A stretch of 64,000 nucleotides of DNA from Nocardia goodfellowii (GCF_017875645.1 NZ_JAGGMR010000001.1:2604001-2668000), one strand, 5' to 3'; shown: positions 25,379 to 35,327, numbered from the stretch's first letter. Notes: generated by a model not told the origin, from the sequence alone. Program-made: numbers and translations.

Positions 25379-25771
25379 TCAGCCGGGCGGGTCCGGTAGT
25401 ACACGTAGGTGACCGCGACGACCGGTGCGGGTGGTGCGCGGCGGCGGCGCGGAGTAATCGCGGTAACCGCGATCGGCGGCCGGCTCGGGCGGACGACGAC
25501 GTAAACCGGCCTCGCGCACCGCCTCGGCCAGCGCGGTCAGATCGTCGTCATCCGGTGTGCTGGAGGAGAATCCGCCTTCGTGCCGGACCAGCTCCCACCC
25601 CTTGGGGGCGGTGATCCGGGATCCGTGCGTTTCACACAGATCCCAGGAGTGCGGTTCGGCGACGGTGGCCAGCGGGCCGACGACTGCCGTGGAGTCGGAG
25701 TACACATAGGTGAGCGTCGCGACGGCCGGATTCTTGCAGCCTGGTCGGCAACAACGACGCATGGGGATCAC
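25379..25771 (-). CDS. DUF3499 family protein
   Basis: A 130-residue actinobacterial protein. RRCCRPGCKNPAVATLTYVYSDSTAVVGPL and HSWDLCETHGSRITAPKGWELVRH are the DUF3499 blocks, with CCxxxC and CxxH arranged like a small zinc-binding fold. The C-terminal half is Pro/Arg-rich and low in complexity. Starts at 25771 (MIPMRRCC) or 25762 (MRRCC) cannot be separated. The position next to the phosphomannomutase matches Rv3258c. Function is unknown. Confidence 0.88.
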   Translation of the reverse strand: MIPMRRCCRPGCKNPAVATLTYVYSDSTAVVGPLATVAEPHSWDLCETHGSRITAPKGWELVRHEGGFSSSTPDDDDLTALAEAVREAGLRRRPPEPAADRGYRDYSAPPPRTTRTGRRGHLRVLPDPPG

Positions 25772-25836
25772 GCCGAGAAGAGTAACCCCCCTGGCCCTTT
25801 CACGGGCTCAGACACGCTCTAGATCGACGATTCGGG

Positions 25837-26310
25837 CTATTCGGGATCGATGATCTCGGGGTCGACGCCGAGGTAGGTGGCGATCTGCTGCACCAGGACC
25901 TCGCGGAGCAGTTCCACCAGATCGTCCGGGTCGCCCGCGCGCAGTTCCAGGGGCTTGCGGAACAGCACGACCCGGGCGCGGGTCGCGGCGCCGTGCCGAT
26001 CGACCCCGGCGGGGATCAGGCGGGACAGCGGAACGGGGCCGTCGGCCACCACCTCGTCCGGCCAGGTGACCGAATCGGGGTGCAGCGGACGAATTTTCGG
26101 TACATCGTCGACCGCGATGTCGAGTTTGGTGAGCCGGTCGTGCCAGCGGCTGTCCAGGGGCGCGAACGCCTCCAGGACGAGACGGTCGAACTGCTGGCCG
26201 CGGGTGCGCCAGGCCGGGACCGTCGGCGGGAGCATGGGCCCGCGCACCCCACGGCCGCGGCGGATCACCGACCGGGCGGTCGGGGGTCGTCGGTTGCGGG
26301 AGCGTGCCAT
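25837..26310 (-). CDS. zincin-like protein lacking the HExxH motif (Rv3259-like)
   Basis: A 157-residue protein of the small actinobacterial zincin_1-like family. A basic N-terminus (MARSRNRRPPTARSV) precedes FDRLVLEAFAPLDSRWHDRLTKLDIAVDDVP, ARVVLFRKPLELRA and VELLREVLVQQIATYLGVDPEIIDPE. In active relatives the last helix carries HExxHHFG; here the aligned positions read QQIATYLG, so neither His nor Glu is present. I chose the ATG at 26310. It lies next to whiB2 and DUF3499 as in mycobacteria. It is probably a non-catalytic remnant with a structural or binding role. Confidence 0.78.
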   Translation of the reverse strand: MARSRNRRPPTARSVIRRGRGVRGPMLPPTVPAWRTRGQQFDRLVLEAFAPLDSRWHDRLTKLDIAVDDVPKIRPLHPDSVTWPDEVVADGPVPLSRLIPAGVDRHGAATRARVVLFRKPLELRAGDPDDLVELLREVLVQQIATYLGVDPEIIDPE

Positions 26311-26452
26311 AGAGAGAAACTTACTGCGTCGCCCGGCGACTCCGTGCGGGGTGGCGGTCGTCCGCGGTGGGGTCCGGGCCCGGACAAACTCGCGCCGACC
26401 TCGGGAGAGGCCGGCGCGAGTGTTCGCTGTCGGAGAAACCGGTACCGCGGGA

Positions 26453-26851
26453 CTATCCGATGCCGCGTTTGAGGCGGCGGCGCTCCCGCTCGGAGAGGCC
26501 GCCCCAGATACCGAAGCGTTCGTCGTGCGCGAGTGCGTACTCCAAGCACTCGTCCCGAACCTCGCAGCCCATGCAGATCCGTTTCGCCTCGCGGGTCGAG
26601 CCGCCCTTCTCGGGGAAGAACGCCTCCGGATCGGTCTGCGCGCACAGAGCACGCTCTTGCCACTGTTCTTCGATGGTTTCGAACATCTCGTCGAAGCCCG
26701 TGACGATCAGGCTCAACCGGGGTGCCTGTGCGACCTCGGGTTGTTGCGAGAATTCGTCACCTGCCGCGTGTTCGATGCCGCCGATGTCTGCGCAGACGCC
26801 ACGTGCTGCGCCTGCTGTGGAATCGGTTGGCGTGACCATATCGTCGGCCAT
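26453..26851 (-). CDS. whiB2: WhiB2-type iron-sulfur regulator
   Basis: A 132-residue WhiB protein. The four cluster cysteines appear in ALCAQTDP and ICMGCEVRDEC (C-xn-CxxC-x5-C), followed by the turn GIWGGLSERERRRLKR with a basic DNA-contacting tail. The 45-residue N-terminal extension with FDEMFETIEEQWQERALC fits WhiB2/WhmD, linked to septation in mycobacteria. A GAGGAGGCGGAG stretch precedes the ATG. It is divergent from fbiA, with 345 bp between them. Confidence 0.93.
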   Translation of the reverse strand: MADDMVTPTDSTAGAARGVCADIGGIEHAAGDEFSQQPEVAQAPRLSLIVTGFDEMFETIEEQWQERALCAQTDPEAFFPEKGGSTREAKRICMGCEVRDECLEYALAHDERFGIWGGLSERERRRLKRGIG

Positions 26852-27196
26852 CGCTCCGCCTCCTCACTGTGTGTTAGCGCAGAATGATTCTTTCCGTCGG
26901 ACCAACGCGCACACCGACGGCACTACCCCGCGACGTTGTCCCGCGGACATCCCCGAGCTCGTCACCCCAGTGCGAACATGCGTTCGAAAAGCCGTCCGCG
27001 CCTTGAGGTCTCGCGCGAACCCGGAATGACATGACTGTGATTAGACACGCCGGACGTGTCGATGGTCAAGCGGCCGACGCTATTCCGTTACTATCCGCCA
27101 CCGTTTTCCGGCCTGATCTTGGTGTCAGCCATAGCAAATGGATAGCAAATAGGATCTTGCGGTCGGGCGCGTCGGTTACGCCTAGGCTGTGCGGAT
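26852..27196. other. intergenic region whiB2-fbiA
   Basis: 345 bp between divergent genes with no supportable ORF. It must hold both promoters. The only distinct element I see is the inverted repeat GACACG-CCGGA-CGTGTC at 27044-27060, 137 bp before fbiA. A stretch near 27080-27150 is less GC-rich (GTTACTATCC, AGCAAATGGATAGC) and is the likeliest fbiA promoter area, but I cannot assign hexamers. Confidence 0.5.
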
Positions 27197-28195
27197 GTGA
27201 CTGCACAACAAGCGGACGGCACCACCGTGCGCGCGCCGAAGATCGCCGTCCTGGTCGGCGGCGTAGGGGGCGCGCGTTTTCTGCAGGGCGTCCGGGAACT
27301 GCTTCCCGAGGCCGATGTCTCGGCCATCGTCAATGTCGGCGACGACGTCTGGATGCACGGTCTCCGTATCTGCCCCGACCTCGATACCTGCATGTACACC
27401 CTGGGTGGCGGCATTGATACCGAGCGCGGCTGGGGCCGGCTCGGGGAAACCTGGCACGCCAAGGAAGAGCTGGCGAAATACAACGCGCAGCCGGATTGGT
27501 TCGGCCTGGGCGATCGCGATATCGCCACGCACTTGATTCGAACTGAAATGCTGCGTGCCGGATACCCGCTTTCGGCGGTCACCCAAGCGCTCTGCAACCG
27601 GTGGCAGCCGGGCGTCGAACTCATCCCGGCAACCGACGATCGCTGTGAAACGCATGTCGTTGTGAGTGATCCGGAGCGCCCTGGCGAACGCCGCGCGATC
27701 CATTTTCAAGAGTGGTGGGTGCGCTATCGAGCGAACCTCGAAACGTACGGATTTGCCACAATCGGGGCAGATGAAGCGAAACCGGCACCAAATGTGACGG
27801 AGATCATAGCTGCGGCAGATGCCGTTCTGCTGGCCCCTTCGAACCCGGTTGTCAGCATCGGTTCCATCCTCGCGGTGCCCGGAATCCGGGGTGCGTTGCG
27901 CACCACGGAGGCGAAGGTGATCGGGGTGTCCGGGGTGATCGACGGCAAGCCGTTGCGCGGCATGGCCGACGAATGCCTGTCGGTGATCGGCGTGGACACC
28001 ACCGCCGAGGCGATCGGCCGCTACTACGGCGCCCGCACGGCCACCGGCATTCTGGACGGCTGGCTGATCCATACCACCGACACCGCCGAGGTGCCCGGCG
28101 TCGAAGTGCGCAGCGTACCGCTGCTGATGACCGACCCGCCGACGACCGCCGAAATCGTCCGGGAGGCACTGGATCTGGCTGGGGTGAAGTGGTGA
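27197..28195 (+). CDS. fbiA: 2-phospho-L-lactate/phosphoenolpyruvate transferase (CofD/FbiA)
   Basis: A 332-residue enzyme of coenzyme F420 synthesis that joins the activated phosphoenolpyruvyl or lactyl group to Fo. It has [15 protein letters not shown] (GGxGG nucleotide loop), [55 protein letters not shown] and [12 protein letters not shown], all CofD blocks. GTG start. The TGA overlaps the fbiB GTG by 4 bp, so the two are coupled. Corresponds to Rv3261. Confidence 0.95.
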   Translation: MTAQQADGTTVRAPKIAVLVGGVGGARFLQGVRELLPEADVSAIVNVGDDVWMHGLRICPDLDTCMYTLGGGIDTERGWGRLGETWHAKEELAKYNAQPDWFGLGDRDIATHLIRTEMLRAGYPLSAVTQALCNRWQPGVELIPATDDRCETHVVVSDPERPGERRAIHFQEWWVRYRANLETYGFATIGADEAKPAPNVTEIIAAADAVLLAPSNPVVSIGSILAVPGIRGALRTTEAKVIGVSGVIDGKPLRGMADECLSVIGVDTTAEAIGRYYGARTATGILDGWLIHTTDTAEVPGVEVRSVPLLMTDPPTTAEIVREALDLAGVKW

Positions 28196-29538
28196 ACCCG
28201 ATCGTCGATCACGCTGCGGCCGAACTGACGATTCTGCCGGTCACCGGGCTGCCCGAGTTCCGGCCCGGCGATGATGTCGCCGCGCACATCGCCGCCTGCG
28301 CGCCGTGGCTGGCCGACGGCGACATCCTCGTGGTCACCAGCAAGATCGTGGCCAAAGCCGAGGGCCGCATCGTCACCGCGCCGCTGGATCCGGAGGAGCG
28401 CGACGCCGCGCGCCGGACGCTGGTCGATCAGGAAGCGGTGCGGGTGCTCGCGCGCAAAGGCCGCACCCTGATCACCGAGAACAAGCTCGGCATCGTCCAG
28501 GCTGCCTCCGGTGTCGACGGCTCCAATGTGGAGCAGGGCGAATTGGTGCTGCTGCCCGCCGATCCCGACGCCAGCGCCAAGGCCTTGCGCACCGCGCTCG
28601 CCGACCAGCTCGGCGTCGATGTCGCGGTGGTCATCACCGACACCATGGGCCGGGCCTGGCGCAACGGCCAGACCGATGCCGCCATCGGCGCGGCCGGCCT
28701 GCGGGTGCTGCACGACTACGCGGGCGCGGTGGACACACAGGGCAACGAACTGCACGTCACCCAGATCGCGCTGGCCGACGAACTCGCCGCGGCGGCGGAT
28801 CTGGTGAAGGGCAAGCTCGGCGGGCTCCCGGTCGCGGTGGTGCGCGGGCTCCCGATCACCGATGACGGGTCGAGCGCGCGGGATCTGCTGCGCGGTGGCA
28901 CGGAGGACCTGTTCTGGCTCGGCACCGCCGAGGCGATCGAGCAGGGCCGGCGGGAAGCGATCCTGCTGCGCCGCTCGGTGCGCCAGTTCGCCGATACCCC
29001 GGTGGATCCCGACCGTATCCGGGCCGCGGTAGGGGTGGCGTTGACCGCGCCCGCACCGCATCACACCCGGCCCGTGCGTTTCGTCTGGCTGCGCGATCCG
29101 GACCGCCGCGCCGCGCTGCTGGAAGCGATGGCCGACAAGTGGCGCGCCGATCTCGGCTCCGACGGCCGGACACCCGAGAGCGTCGAGCGCCGAGTCGCCC
29201 GCGGCCGCATCCTTTTCGACGCCCCCGAGGTGATCATCCCGTTCTGTGTCCCCGACGGCGCGCACGATTATCCCGACGAGCGCCGCCGCGCCGCCGAGCA
29301 GACAATGTTCACCGTCGCGGTGGGCGCCGCGGTGCAGGGCCTGCTGGTGGCGCTGGCCACCGAGGGGATCGGCAGCTGCTGGATCGGGTCGACCATTTTC
29401 GCTCCCGAGGTCACCCGCGAGGTGCTCGGATTGCCGGCCGACTGGAATCCGCTGGGGGCGATCGCGGTCGGTTACCCGCTGGAGGAACTGGCGCCCCGGC
29501 CCGCGCGCAGTCCGGGCGACGGGTTGGTCGAGCTGTGA
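28192..29538 (+). CDS. fbiB: coenzyme F420 gamma-glutamyl ligase/dehydro-F420 reductase
   Basis: A 448-residue two-domain protein, as in mycobacteria. The N-terminal CofE-type ligase (about 1-245) has [34 protein letters not shown] and [21 protein letters not shown], and adds glutamates to F420-0. The C-terminal nitroreductase-fold domain (about 250-448), with [33 protein letters not shown] and [12 protein letters not shown], binds FMN and reduces dehydro-F420-0. GTG start inside the fbiA stop; the stop overlaps the next gene by 4 bp. Full length for the fused family. Confidence 0.95.
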   Translation: MNPIVDHAAAELTILPVTGLPEFRPGDDVAAHIAACAPWLADGDILVVTSKIVAKAEGRIVTAPLDPEERDAARRTLVDQEAVRVLARKGRTLITENKLGIVQAASGVDGSNVEQGELVLLPADPDASAKALRTALADQLGVDVAVVITDTMGRAWRNGQTDAAIGAAGLRVLHDYAGAVDTQGNELHVTQIALADELAAAADLVKGKLGGLPVAVVRGLPITDDGSSARDLLRGGTEDLFWLGTAEAIEQGRREAILLRRSVRQFADTPVDPDRIRAAVGVALTAPAPHHTRPVRFVWLRDPDRRAALLEAMADKWRADLGSDGRTPESVERRVARGRILFDAPEVIIPFCVPDGAHDYPDERRRAAEQTMFTVAVGAAVQGLLVALATEGIGSCWIGSTIFAPEVTREVLGLPADWNPLGAIAVGYPLEELAPRPARSPGDGLVEL

Positions 29539-30053
29539 CCGCCGAGTCGCTGCACGCCTCGGCCACGAAACTGCTCGAAACTTGGTCACCGCCAACCGGT
29601 CCGGAACATGCGCTGCGGGAGGCGATGCTCGCGTTCCTCGGGTCGGCGCCGCGCGGCTGCCTGCGCGAGCACGCCCCGGGGCACATCACCGCCTCCGCCG
29701 TCGTCTTCTCGCACGACGGCGGCGCGGTGCTGCTGACCCTGCACCCGCGCGTGGGCCGCTGGATCCAGCTCGGCGGCCACTGTGAGGAGACCGACGAGAC
29801 CGTCGTCGACGCCGCCTTGCGTGAGGCGACCGAGGAGTCCGGTATCGAGGGTCTGGTCATGGACCCGGAACTGTATGGCGCGCAGGCCCATCCGATCACC
29901 TGTTCGCTGGGCGTGCCGACCCGGCATCTGGATCTGCTGTTCCGGATCACCGCCCCGCCGGGCGCGGTGCCGGTGCGCAGCCACGAATCCACCGATCTGC
30001 GCTGGTGGCCCGTCGACGCGCTGCCGCCGAATGCCGAAGTGCTGCTGCGCTGA
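29535..30053 (+). CDS. NUDIX hydrolase
   Basis: A 172-residue protein. The NUDIX box is [25 protein letters not shown] (G-x5-E-x7-REU-x-EE-x-GU) after [29 protein letters not shown]. The GTG start overlaps the fbiB stop (GTGA), so it is translated with the F420 genes. It could sanitise or hydrolyse a nucleotide-linked intermediate, but its substrate is not visible from sequence. The tight coupling to fbiAB suggests an F420-related or purine/pyrophosphate clean-up task (inference). Confidence 0.9.
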   Translation: MTAESLHASATKLLETWSPPTGPEHALREAMLAFLGSAPRGCLREHAPGHITASAVVFSHDGGAVLLTLHPRVGRWIQLGGHCEETDETVVDAALREATEESGIEGLVMDPELYGAQAHPITCSLGVPTRHLDLLFRITAPPGAVPVRSHESTDLRWWPVDALPPNAEVLLR

Positions 30054-30343
30054 TCGGCCCTACCACAGTGCGCCGGATTCCCGCTCGAAACATGTTGATA
30101 CCAAATCGTTGTACTCCGTCTTTGCCTCGATGCCGGGCTGTTGCTCCGGTTTTCGAGGGGTCGATCGCCCCCGGCGCGCCTCGGTAAACCGCCGGGCGAG
30201 AGCGGTTCGTCACCTTTCGCTTCCTGTGGCTCCGCAGCCCGCGCGGTAGGCGCCGCAGGTCCCGCCGACTCGATCGGTGCTGGTCCCGGCTACCGCGGCA
30301 AGGACTTCCAAGTCAGGGCACCCTTCGTTAGCCGGACGTGTGC

Positions 30344-30359
30344 GGTGACCGCAGTCACA
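30344..30359. promoter_or_regulatory. candidate CRP-family site upstream of alkB
   Basis: GGTGACCGCAGTCACA matches TGTGA-N6-TCACA with one difference (first base). It lies about 80 bp upstream of the proposed alkB promoter. Confidence 0.5.
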
Positions 30360-30424
30360 TGTGACTCCACTCAAATAACGACCGCCGCCGTTGTAACCAC
30401 TGCCACGTTTCCCCACTCGGTGCC

Positions 30425-30456
30425 GTTGTAACAGACGTAAAGTCTGTAAGTATTCT
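30425..30456 (+). promoter_or_regulatory. alkB promoter region with an internal inverted repeat
   Basis: TTGTAA (30425) precedes the 17-bp inverted repeat ACAGAC-GTAAA-GTCTGT (30431-30447), and TAAGTA/TATTCT follow as possible -10 hexamers. A repeat filling the spacer is typical of a repressor or activator operator. The exact -10 is uncertain. Confidence 0.45.
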
Positions 30457-30495
30457 CATGCGTCGGAGTTAGGGTTCTTATTTAGCGGGGCAAAC

Positions 30496-31653
30496 GTGCA
30501 ATCGGCTGGCAAACCTGCGGGGTCTCCCGATCCAAAACGCCATTTGTGGGTTCTCGGCCTGATCGCCCCCTCATGTGCGCTCTTGCCTTCTCAACTGGTG
30601 CTTCACACCGGGCAAGCAGTGTTCTGGTGGATCGGGCCGATCATCGTGCTGGTAGTCATTCCGATCCTGGATTGGCTGGTGGGCGAGGACGGCAGCAACC
30701 CCCGGGACGAGGACTACGAGCTGCTGTCCAACGATCGGTACTACCGTTGGTGCACATACCTTTTCCTACCCATCCAGCTGATCGGTCTGGGGATCGCCTG
30801 TTTCATGTGGGCCGGCAATGACCTGAGCGTCCTGGACAAGCTCGGCCTGGCGGCGACGCTCGGCTTCGTCAGCGGGATCGGCATCAACGCCGCGCACGAA
30901 CTCGGGCACCGGGTGGAGCATCTGGAACGCTGGCTCGCGAAAGTCGCGCTGGCGCAGTCCTGCTACGGCCACTTCTTCGTCGAGCACAACCGCGGCCACC
31001 ACGTCCGGGTCGCCACCCCCGAGGACCCGGCCAGCGGCCGGCTCGGCGAATCCCTGTGGGAGTTCTTGCCCCGCAGCGTGATCGGCGGTTTCCGCTCGGC
31101 CATCGCGTTGGAACGCGAGCGCCTGGCGCGCAAGGGCAAGCGCTGGTGGGACCCGCACAACCACATCCTGCAAGCCTGGTCGATGTCGATCGTGCTGTTC
31201 GGTGGCCTGGTCGCGGTGTTCGGCATCGGTGCGCTGCCCTACCTGCTGCTGCAGGCGGTGATCGGCGCGGCGCTGCTGGAAACGGTGAACTACGTAGAGC
31301 ATTACGGCCTGCTCCGGGAGCGGCGGCCCAACGGCAATTACGCCCGCTGCTCCGCGCGGGACAGCTGGAACAGCGACCGGCTCGTCACCAACATCTTCCT
31401 GTTCCATCTGCAGCGGCACAGTGACCACCACGCCAATCCGGGCCGTCGCTATCAAACCCTGCGCAGCTCCATGCAAGCCCCGCAACTACCCGCCGGCTAC
31501 GCCTCGATGATCGTGTTCGCGGCCATCCCGCCGCTGTGGCGCGCGGTGATGGACCACCGCGTGATCGCGCACTACGACGGCGATATCAGTCGCGCGAACA
31601 TCCAGCCGCGTAAGCGCCGCCGGATCCTGTCCGCGAACGAGGCGACCGCGTAA
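30496..31653 (+). CDS. alkB: alkane 1-monooxygenase
   Basis: A 385-residue integral membrane di-iron hydroxylase that oxidises medium to long alkanes at the terminal carbon. Histidine boxes are HELGHR, EHNRGHHVRVATPEDPASGR and LQRHSDHH, plus NYVEHYGL, all diagnostic of AlkB. Six membrane segments are expected, with pairs near residues 20-65 and 90-135. The GTG start has GGGG upstream. Electrons normally come from rubredoxin and its reductase, yet no rubredoxin is fused to it or encoded before sahH. Confidence 0.94.
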   Translation: MQSAGKPAGSPDPKRHLWVLGLIAPSCALLPSQLVLHTGQAVFWWIGPIIVLVVIPILDWLVGEDGSNPRDEDYELLSNDRYYRWCTYLFLPIQLIGLGIACFMWAGNDLSVLDKLGLAATLGFVSGIGINAAHELGHRVEHLERWLAKVALAQSCYGHFFVEHNRGHHVRVATPEDPASGRLGESLWEFLPRSVIGGFRSAIALERERLARKGKRWWDPHNHILQAWSMSIVLFGGLVAVFGIGALPYLLLQAVIGAALLETVNYVEHYGLLRERRPNGNYARCSARDSWNSDRLVTNIFLFHLQRHSDHHANPGRRYQTLRSSMQAPQLPAGYASMIVFAAIPPLWRAVMDHRVIAHYDGDISRANIQPRKRRRILSANEATA

Positions 31654-31711
31654 CCCGTGACTGTCGTCTCCGACTAGCCTTGGTCGCGGAACTGTCGACC
31701 AGGAGAGGCTG

Positions 31712-33178
<1,467 letters not shown>

Positions 33179-33251
33179 CGAGGCCGCGATTCGCTGTCGT
33201 GGCCGTTCCGTGTCAAGTATCATGGTGTGCGTCACGCATGTGATGTTGAGC

Positions 33252-33284
33252 GGTAGGGACCGCCCGCGACAGACGATCCCTACC
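33252..33284. terminator. hairpin between sahH and a small minus-strand gene
   Basis: Perfect 8-bp arms, GGTAGGGA and TCCCTACC, with a 17-nt loop. It lies 74 bp after the sahH stop and 8 bp beyond the stop of the 38-residue gene on the other strand, so it could end either transcript. No T-run follows on either side. Confidence 0.4.
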
Positions 33285-33291
33285 TGATGGG

Positions 33292-33408
33292 TTAACTAAT
33301 CCATACTCGACGGACTAGCACCAGCGCCCCGGCGATTACGGCAGCCATTGTGAGGACTATGCCGTAGTCGACCGGGGACTTGCTTTTCCGCCGACGATGC
33401 TTAGCCAT
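33292..33408 (-). CDS. small membrane protein, 38 residues, unrecognised
   Basis: I do not recognise this family. The frame encodes a very basic N-terminus (MAKHRRRKSKSPVDYG) followed by one hydrophobic span of about 17 residues (IVLTMAAVIAGALVLV) and RRVWIS. Positive charges flank both ends of the span. It is preceded by GGAGGAGGTGATGGA, close to a perfect anti-16S match, placed 3-8 nt before the ATG. That ribosome binding site and the coherent membrane topology are the reasons for calling so short a frame. A 10-bp hairpin lies in its leader at 33430-33464. Confidence 0.6.
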   Translation of the reverse strand: MAKHRRRKSKSPVDYGIVLTMAAVIAGALVLVRRVWIS

Positions 33409-33429
33409 TCCATCACCTCCTCCCTCGGC

Positions 33430-33464
33430 GCGGTGTGGCCTGGACTAGCTGGTTGCCACACCGC
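33430..33464 (-). other. leader hairpin of the 38-residue gene
   Basis: GCGGTGTGGC pairs perfectly with GCCACACCGC across a 15-nt loop, 22 bp upstream of the start codon of the small minus-strand gene. It could be an RNA structure controlling that gene or a terminator for the secreted-protein gene upstream. Confidence 0.4.
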
Positions 33465-33488
33465 CCCTCGGTGGGAGGTGTCCCCACC

Positions 33489-33773
33489 CTACGTGAGCTG
33501 GGCCTCGCCAAATAGCGATTTCGCATGAATCCTGTTGCGCCCGACGGGGTCCTGCGCTTTGCCCGTCCCGGGTGGCAGGCAGGTGGTGCTCGGGACGATC
33601 ATCCGAACCAGGCTGCATAGCCGGAAGGCGGTCGCCGGGCCCGACCCCGGGTACGCGGACCCGGTCACCGACCCGATCGCGGCGGGTTCGGCCACGGCGC
33701 TCGGGGCGATGCAGGCCGGTGTCGCGATGAGCAGGAACGCGATCGTCCCCGTGCGTGCGAGGTAGAGGTTCAT
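33489..33773 (-). CDS. small secreted protein, unrecognised
   Basis: A 94-residue frame starting MNLYLARTGTIAFLLIATPACIAPSAVAEPA, a Sec signal peptide with likely cleavage after AVA near residue 29. The mature part is short, with two cysteines (FRLCSLV and TTCLPP) that could form a disulfide, and has no family I recognise. I chose the ATG at 33773 over a TTG at 33785; no strong ribosome binding site is present for either, which lowers confidence. It is divergent from tmk across 77 bp. Confidence 0.5.
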   Translation of the reverse strand: MNLYLARTGTIAFLLIATPACIAPSAVAEPAAIGSVTGSAYPGSGPATAFRLCSLVRMIVPSTTCLPPGTGKAQDPVGRNRIHAKSLFGEAQLT

Positions 33774-33850
33774 CAGTGCATTCAAGCCGGATTCGGCTCG
33801 GCCGCGAGGCCCCGAATTGCAGTGGCTTGCGCGCCTGTAATCTCCTGCCC

Positions 33851-34498
33851 ATGGGTGTGCTGGTGGCGGTGGAGGGTCTCGACGGTGCGGGCAAGCGCAC
33901 GCTGATCGAGGCGACGGCCGCCCGGTTGCGCGCGGATGGACTGCGGGTGAGCACGCTGGCCTTCCCGCGTTACGGCCGGTCGGTGCACGCCGACCTCGCC
34001 GCCGAGGCCCTGCGTGGCGCGCACGGGGATCTGGCGGAATCGGTGAATGCGATGGCGTTGCTGTTCGCCCTCGATCGCGCCGACGCCCGCGCCGAGCTGA
34101 CGAAGCTGGTGCTGGACAACGACATCGTCATTCTGGACCGCTACGTCGCCTCCAACGCGGCCTACAACGCGGCCCGCCTCGCGCAATCCGCCGACAGCGA
34201 GATCGCGCGTTGGGTGGCCGAATTGGAGTTCGGCCGTTTCCAGCTGCCCACGCCGGATCTGCAGCTGTTGCTGGACGTCGATACCGAGCTCGCGGCCGAC
34301 CGCGCGCGCAAGCGCGGCGAACTCGACGCGACTCGCGCACTGGACGCCTACGAACGCGACGGCGGATTACAGCGGCGCACCCTCGAGGTCTATCGTGAGC
34401 TGGCCGAAGGCAACTGGCGCAGTCCTTGGTGGAGAATACGATCCGATGACGATCCGGCATCGGCGGCCGCGCGATTGGCCGAATTGGTTTCCGGATAA
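33851..34498 (+). CDS. tmk: thymidylate kinase
   Basis: A 215-residue dTMP kinase. The P-loop is EGLDGAGKRTLIEA, a Lys-Arg-Thr variant of the usual GKST as in mycobacterial Tmk. The DRY-type motif is ILDRYVASNAAYNAAR, and LLLDVDTELAADRARKR forms the LID region. It makes dTDP for DNA synthesis. The ATG at 33851 begins the first strand directly (MGVLVAVEGLDG). It precedes mtrA by 78 bp, as in the mycobacterial order Rv3247c-Rv3246c. Confidence 0.95.
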   Translation: MGVLVAVEGLDGAGKRTLIEATAARLRADGLRVSTLAFPRYGRSVHADLAAEALRGAHGDLAESVNAMALLFALDRADARAELTKLVLDNDIVILDRYVASNAAYNAARLAQSADSEIARWVAELEFGRFQLPTPDLQLLLDVDTELAADRARKRGELDATRALDAYERDGGLQRRTLEVYRELAEGNWRSPWWRIRSDDDPASAAARLAELVSG

Positions 34499-34576
34499 GG
34501 TTGGATGTGCGGCGGGTTCGCACCAGTGTTGGCGTGGCGGCCCGTTCCTGGCCTGGGAGATGACAACATAGTAATT

Positions 34577-35254
34577 ATGAAGCCCAAGATTCTGGTCGTC
34601 GACGACGATATGGCACTCGCTGAGATGCTCACGATCGTCTTGCGCGGGGAAGGGTTCGACCCGCACGTGGTCGGCGACGGCACGCAGGCCCTGGCGGCGG
34701 TTCGTGAGATCCGCCCCGATCTTGTGTTGCTGGACCTGATGCTGCCCGGCATGAACGGCATCGATGTATGCCGCGTGCTGCGGGCCGATTCCGGCGTTCC
34801 GATCGTGATGCTCACCGCCAAGACCGACACGGTCGACGTGGTGCTCGGTTTGGAGTCCGGCGCCGACGATTACATCGTCAAACCGTTCAAGCCGAAGGAG
34901 CTCGTCGCCCGCGTGCGGGCGCGGCTGCGGCGCACCGAGGAGGAGCCGGCCGAGCTGCTCTCCATCGCCGACATCGTCATCGACGTGCCCGCGCACAAGG
35001 TGACTCGCGGTGGTGCGCAGATCTCGCTGACGCCACTGGAATTCGATCTGCTCGTCGCGCTCGCGCGCAAACCGCGCCAGGTGTTCACCCGTGAGGTCCT
35101 GCTGGAGCAGGTCTGGGGATACCGGCACGCCGCCGACACTCGTCTGGTGAACGTGCACGTGCAGCGGTTGCGTGCGAAGGTCGAGAAGGATCCCGAGAAT
35201 CCGGAGATCGTGCTTACCGTGCGCGGGGTCGGGTACAAGGCCGGACCTCCGTGA
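34577..35254 (+). CDS. mtrA: response regulator MtrA
   Basis: A 225-residue OmpR-class regulator. The receiver has VVDDDMALAEML, phosphoacceptor Asp53 in LVLLDLMLPGMNGID, and VKPFKPKEL. The winged helix contains ISLTPLEFDLLVALARKPRQVFTREVLLEQVWGYRHAADTRLVNVHVQRLRAKVE. It is nearly invariant in Mycobacteriales and controls cell division, wall turnover and dnaA/rpf-type targets. I chose the ATG at 34577 (MKPKILVVDDD). It partners with MtrB, 73 bp downstream. Confidence 0.97.
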   Translation: MKPKILVVDDDMALAEMLTIVLRGEGFDPHVVGDGTQALAAVREIRPDLVLLDLMLPGMNGIDVCRVLRADSGVPIVMLTAKTDTVDVVLGLESGADDYIVKPFKPKELVARVRARLRRTEEEPAELLSIADIVIDVPAHKVTRGGAQISLTPLEFDLLVALARKPRQVFTREVLLEQVWGYRHAADTRLVNVHVQRLRAKVEKDPENPEIVLTVRGVGYKAGPP

Positions 35255-35327
35255 TCGAGCGCGCGAGCGAGCCATTCGACGCAGCGACCTCGGTCGGCGC
35301 GGAGGCGAGCGCTGACGAGGCGCGGCG

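Larger units (their letters stand above)
30054..30495. other. intergenic region upstream of alkB
   Basis: 442 bp without a convincing ORF; short frames on both strands lack family features and ribosome binding sites. It holds a CRP-type site (30344-30359), overlapped by the perfect 14-bp palindrome AGTCACATGTGACT (30353-30366), and an inverted repeat at 30431-30447 inside a probable promoter. The right half is distinctly more AT-rich than the surrounding sequence. Confidence 0.55.

Noticed and set aside
29947..30416. Two short minus-strand frames in the alkB upstream region
   Set aside because: No ribosome binding site, low-complexity Arg/Ala composition and no family; treated as non-coding.
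31654..31711. SAH riboswitch before sahH
   Set aside because: Only 58 bp lie between alkB and sahH, and no pseudoknot-forming arms are visible.
31654..31711. Rubredoxin genes between alkB and sahH
   Set aside because: The gap is too short and no CxxCG frame is found on either strand nearby.
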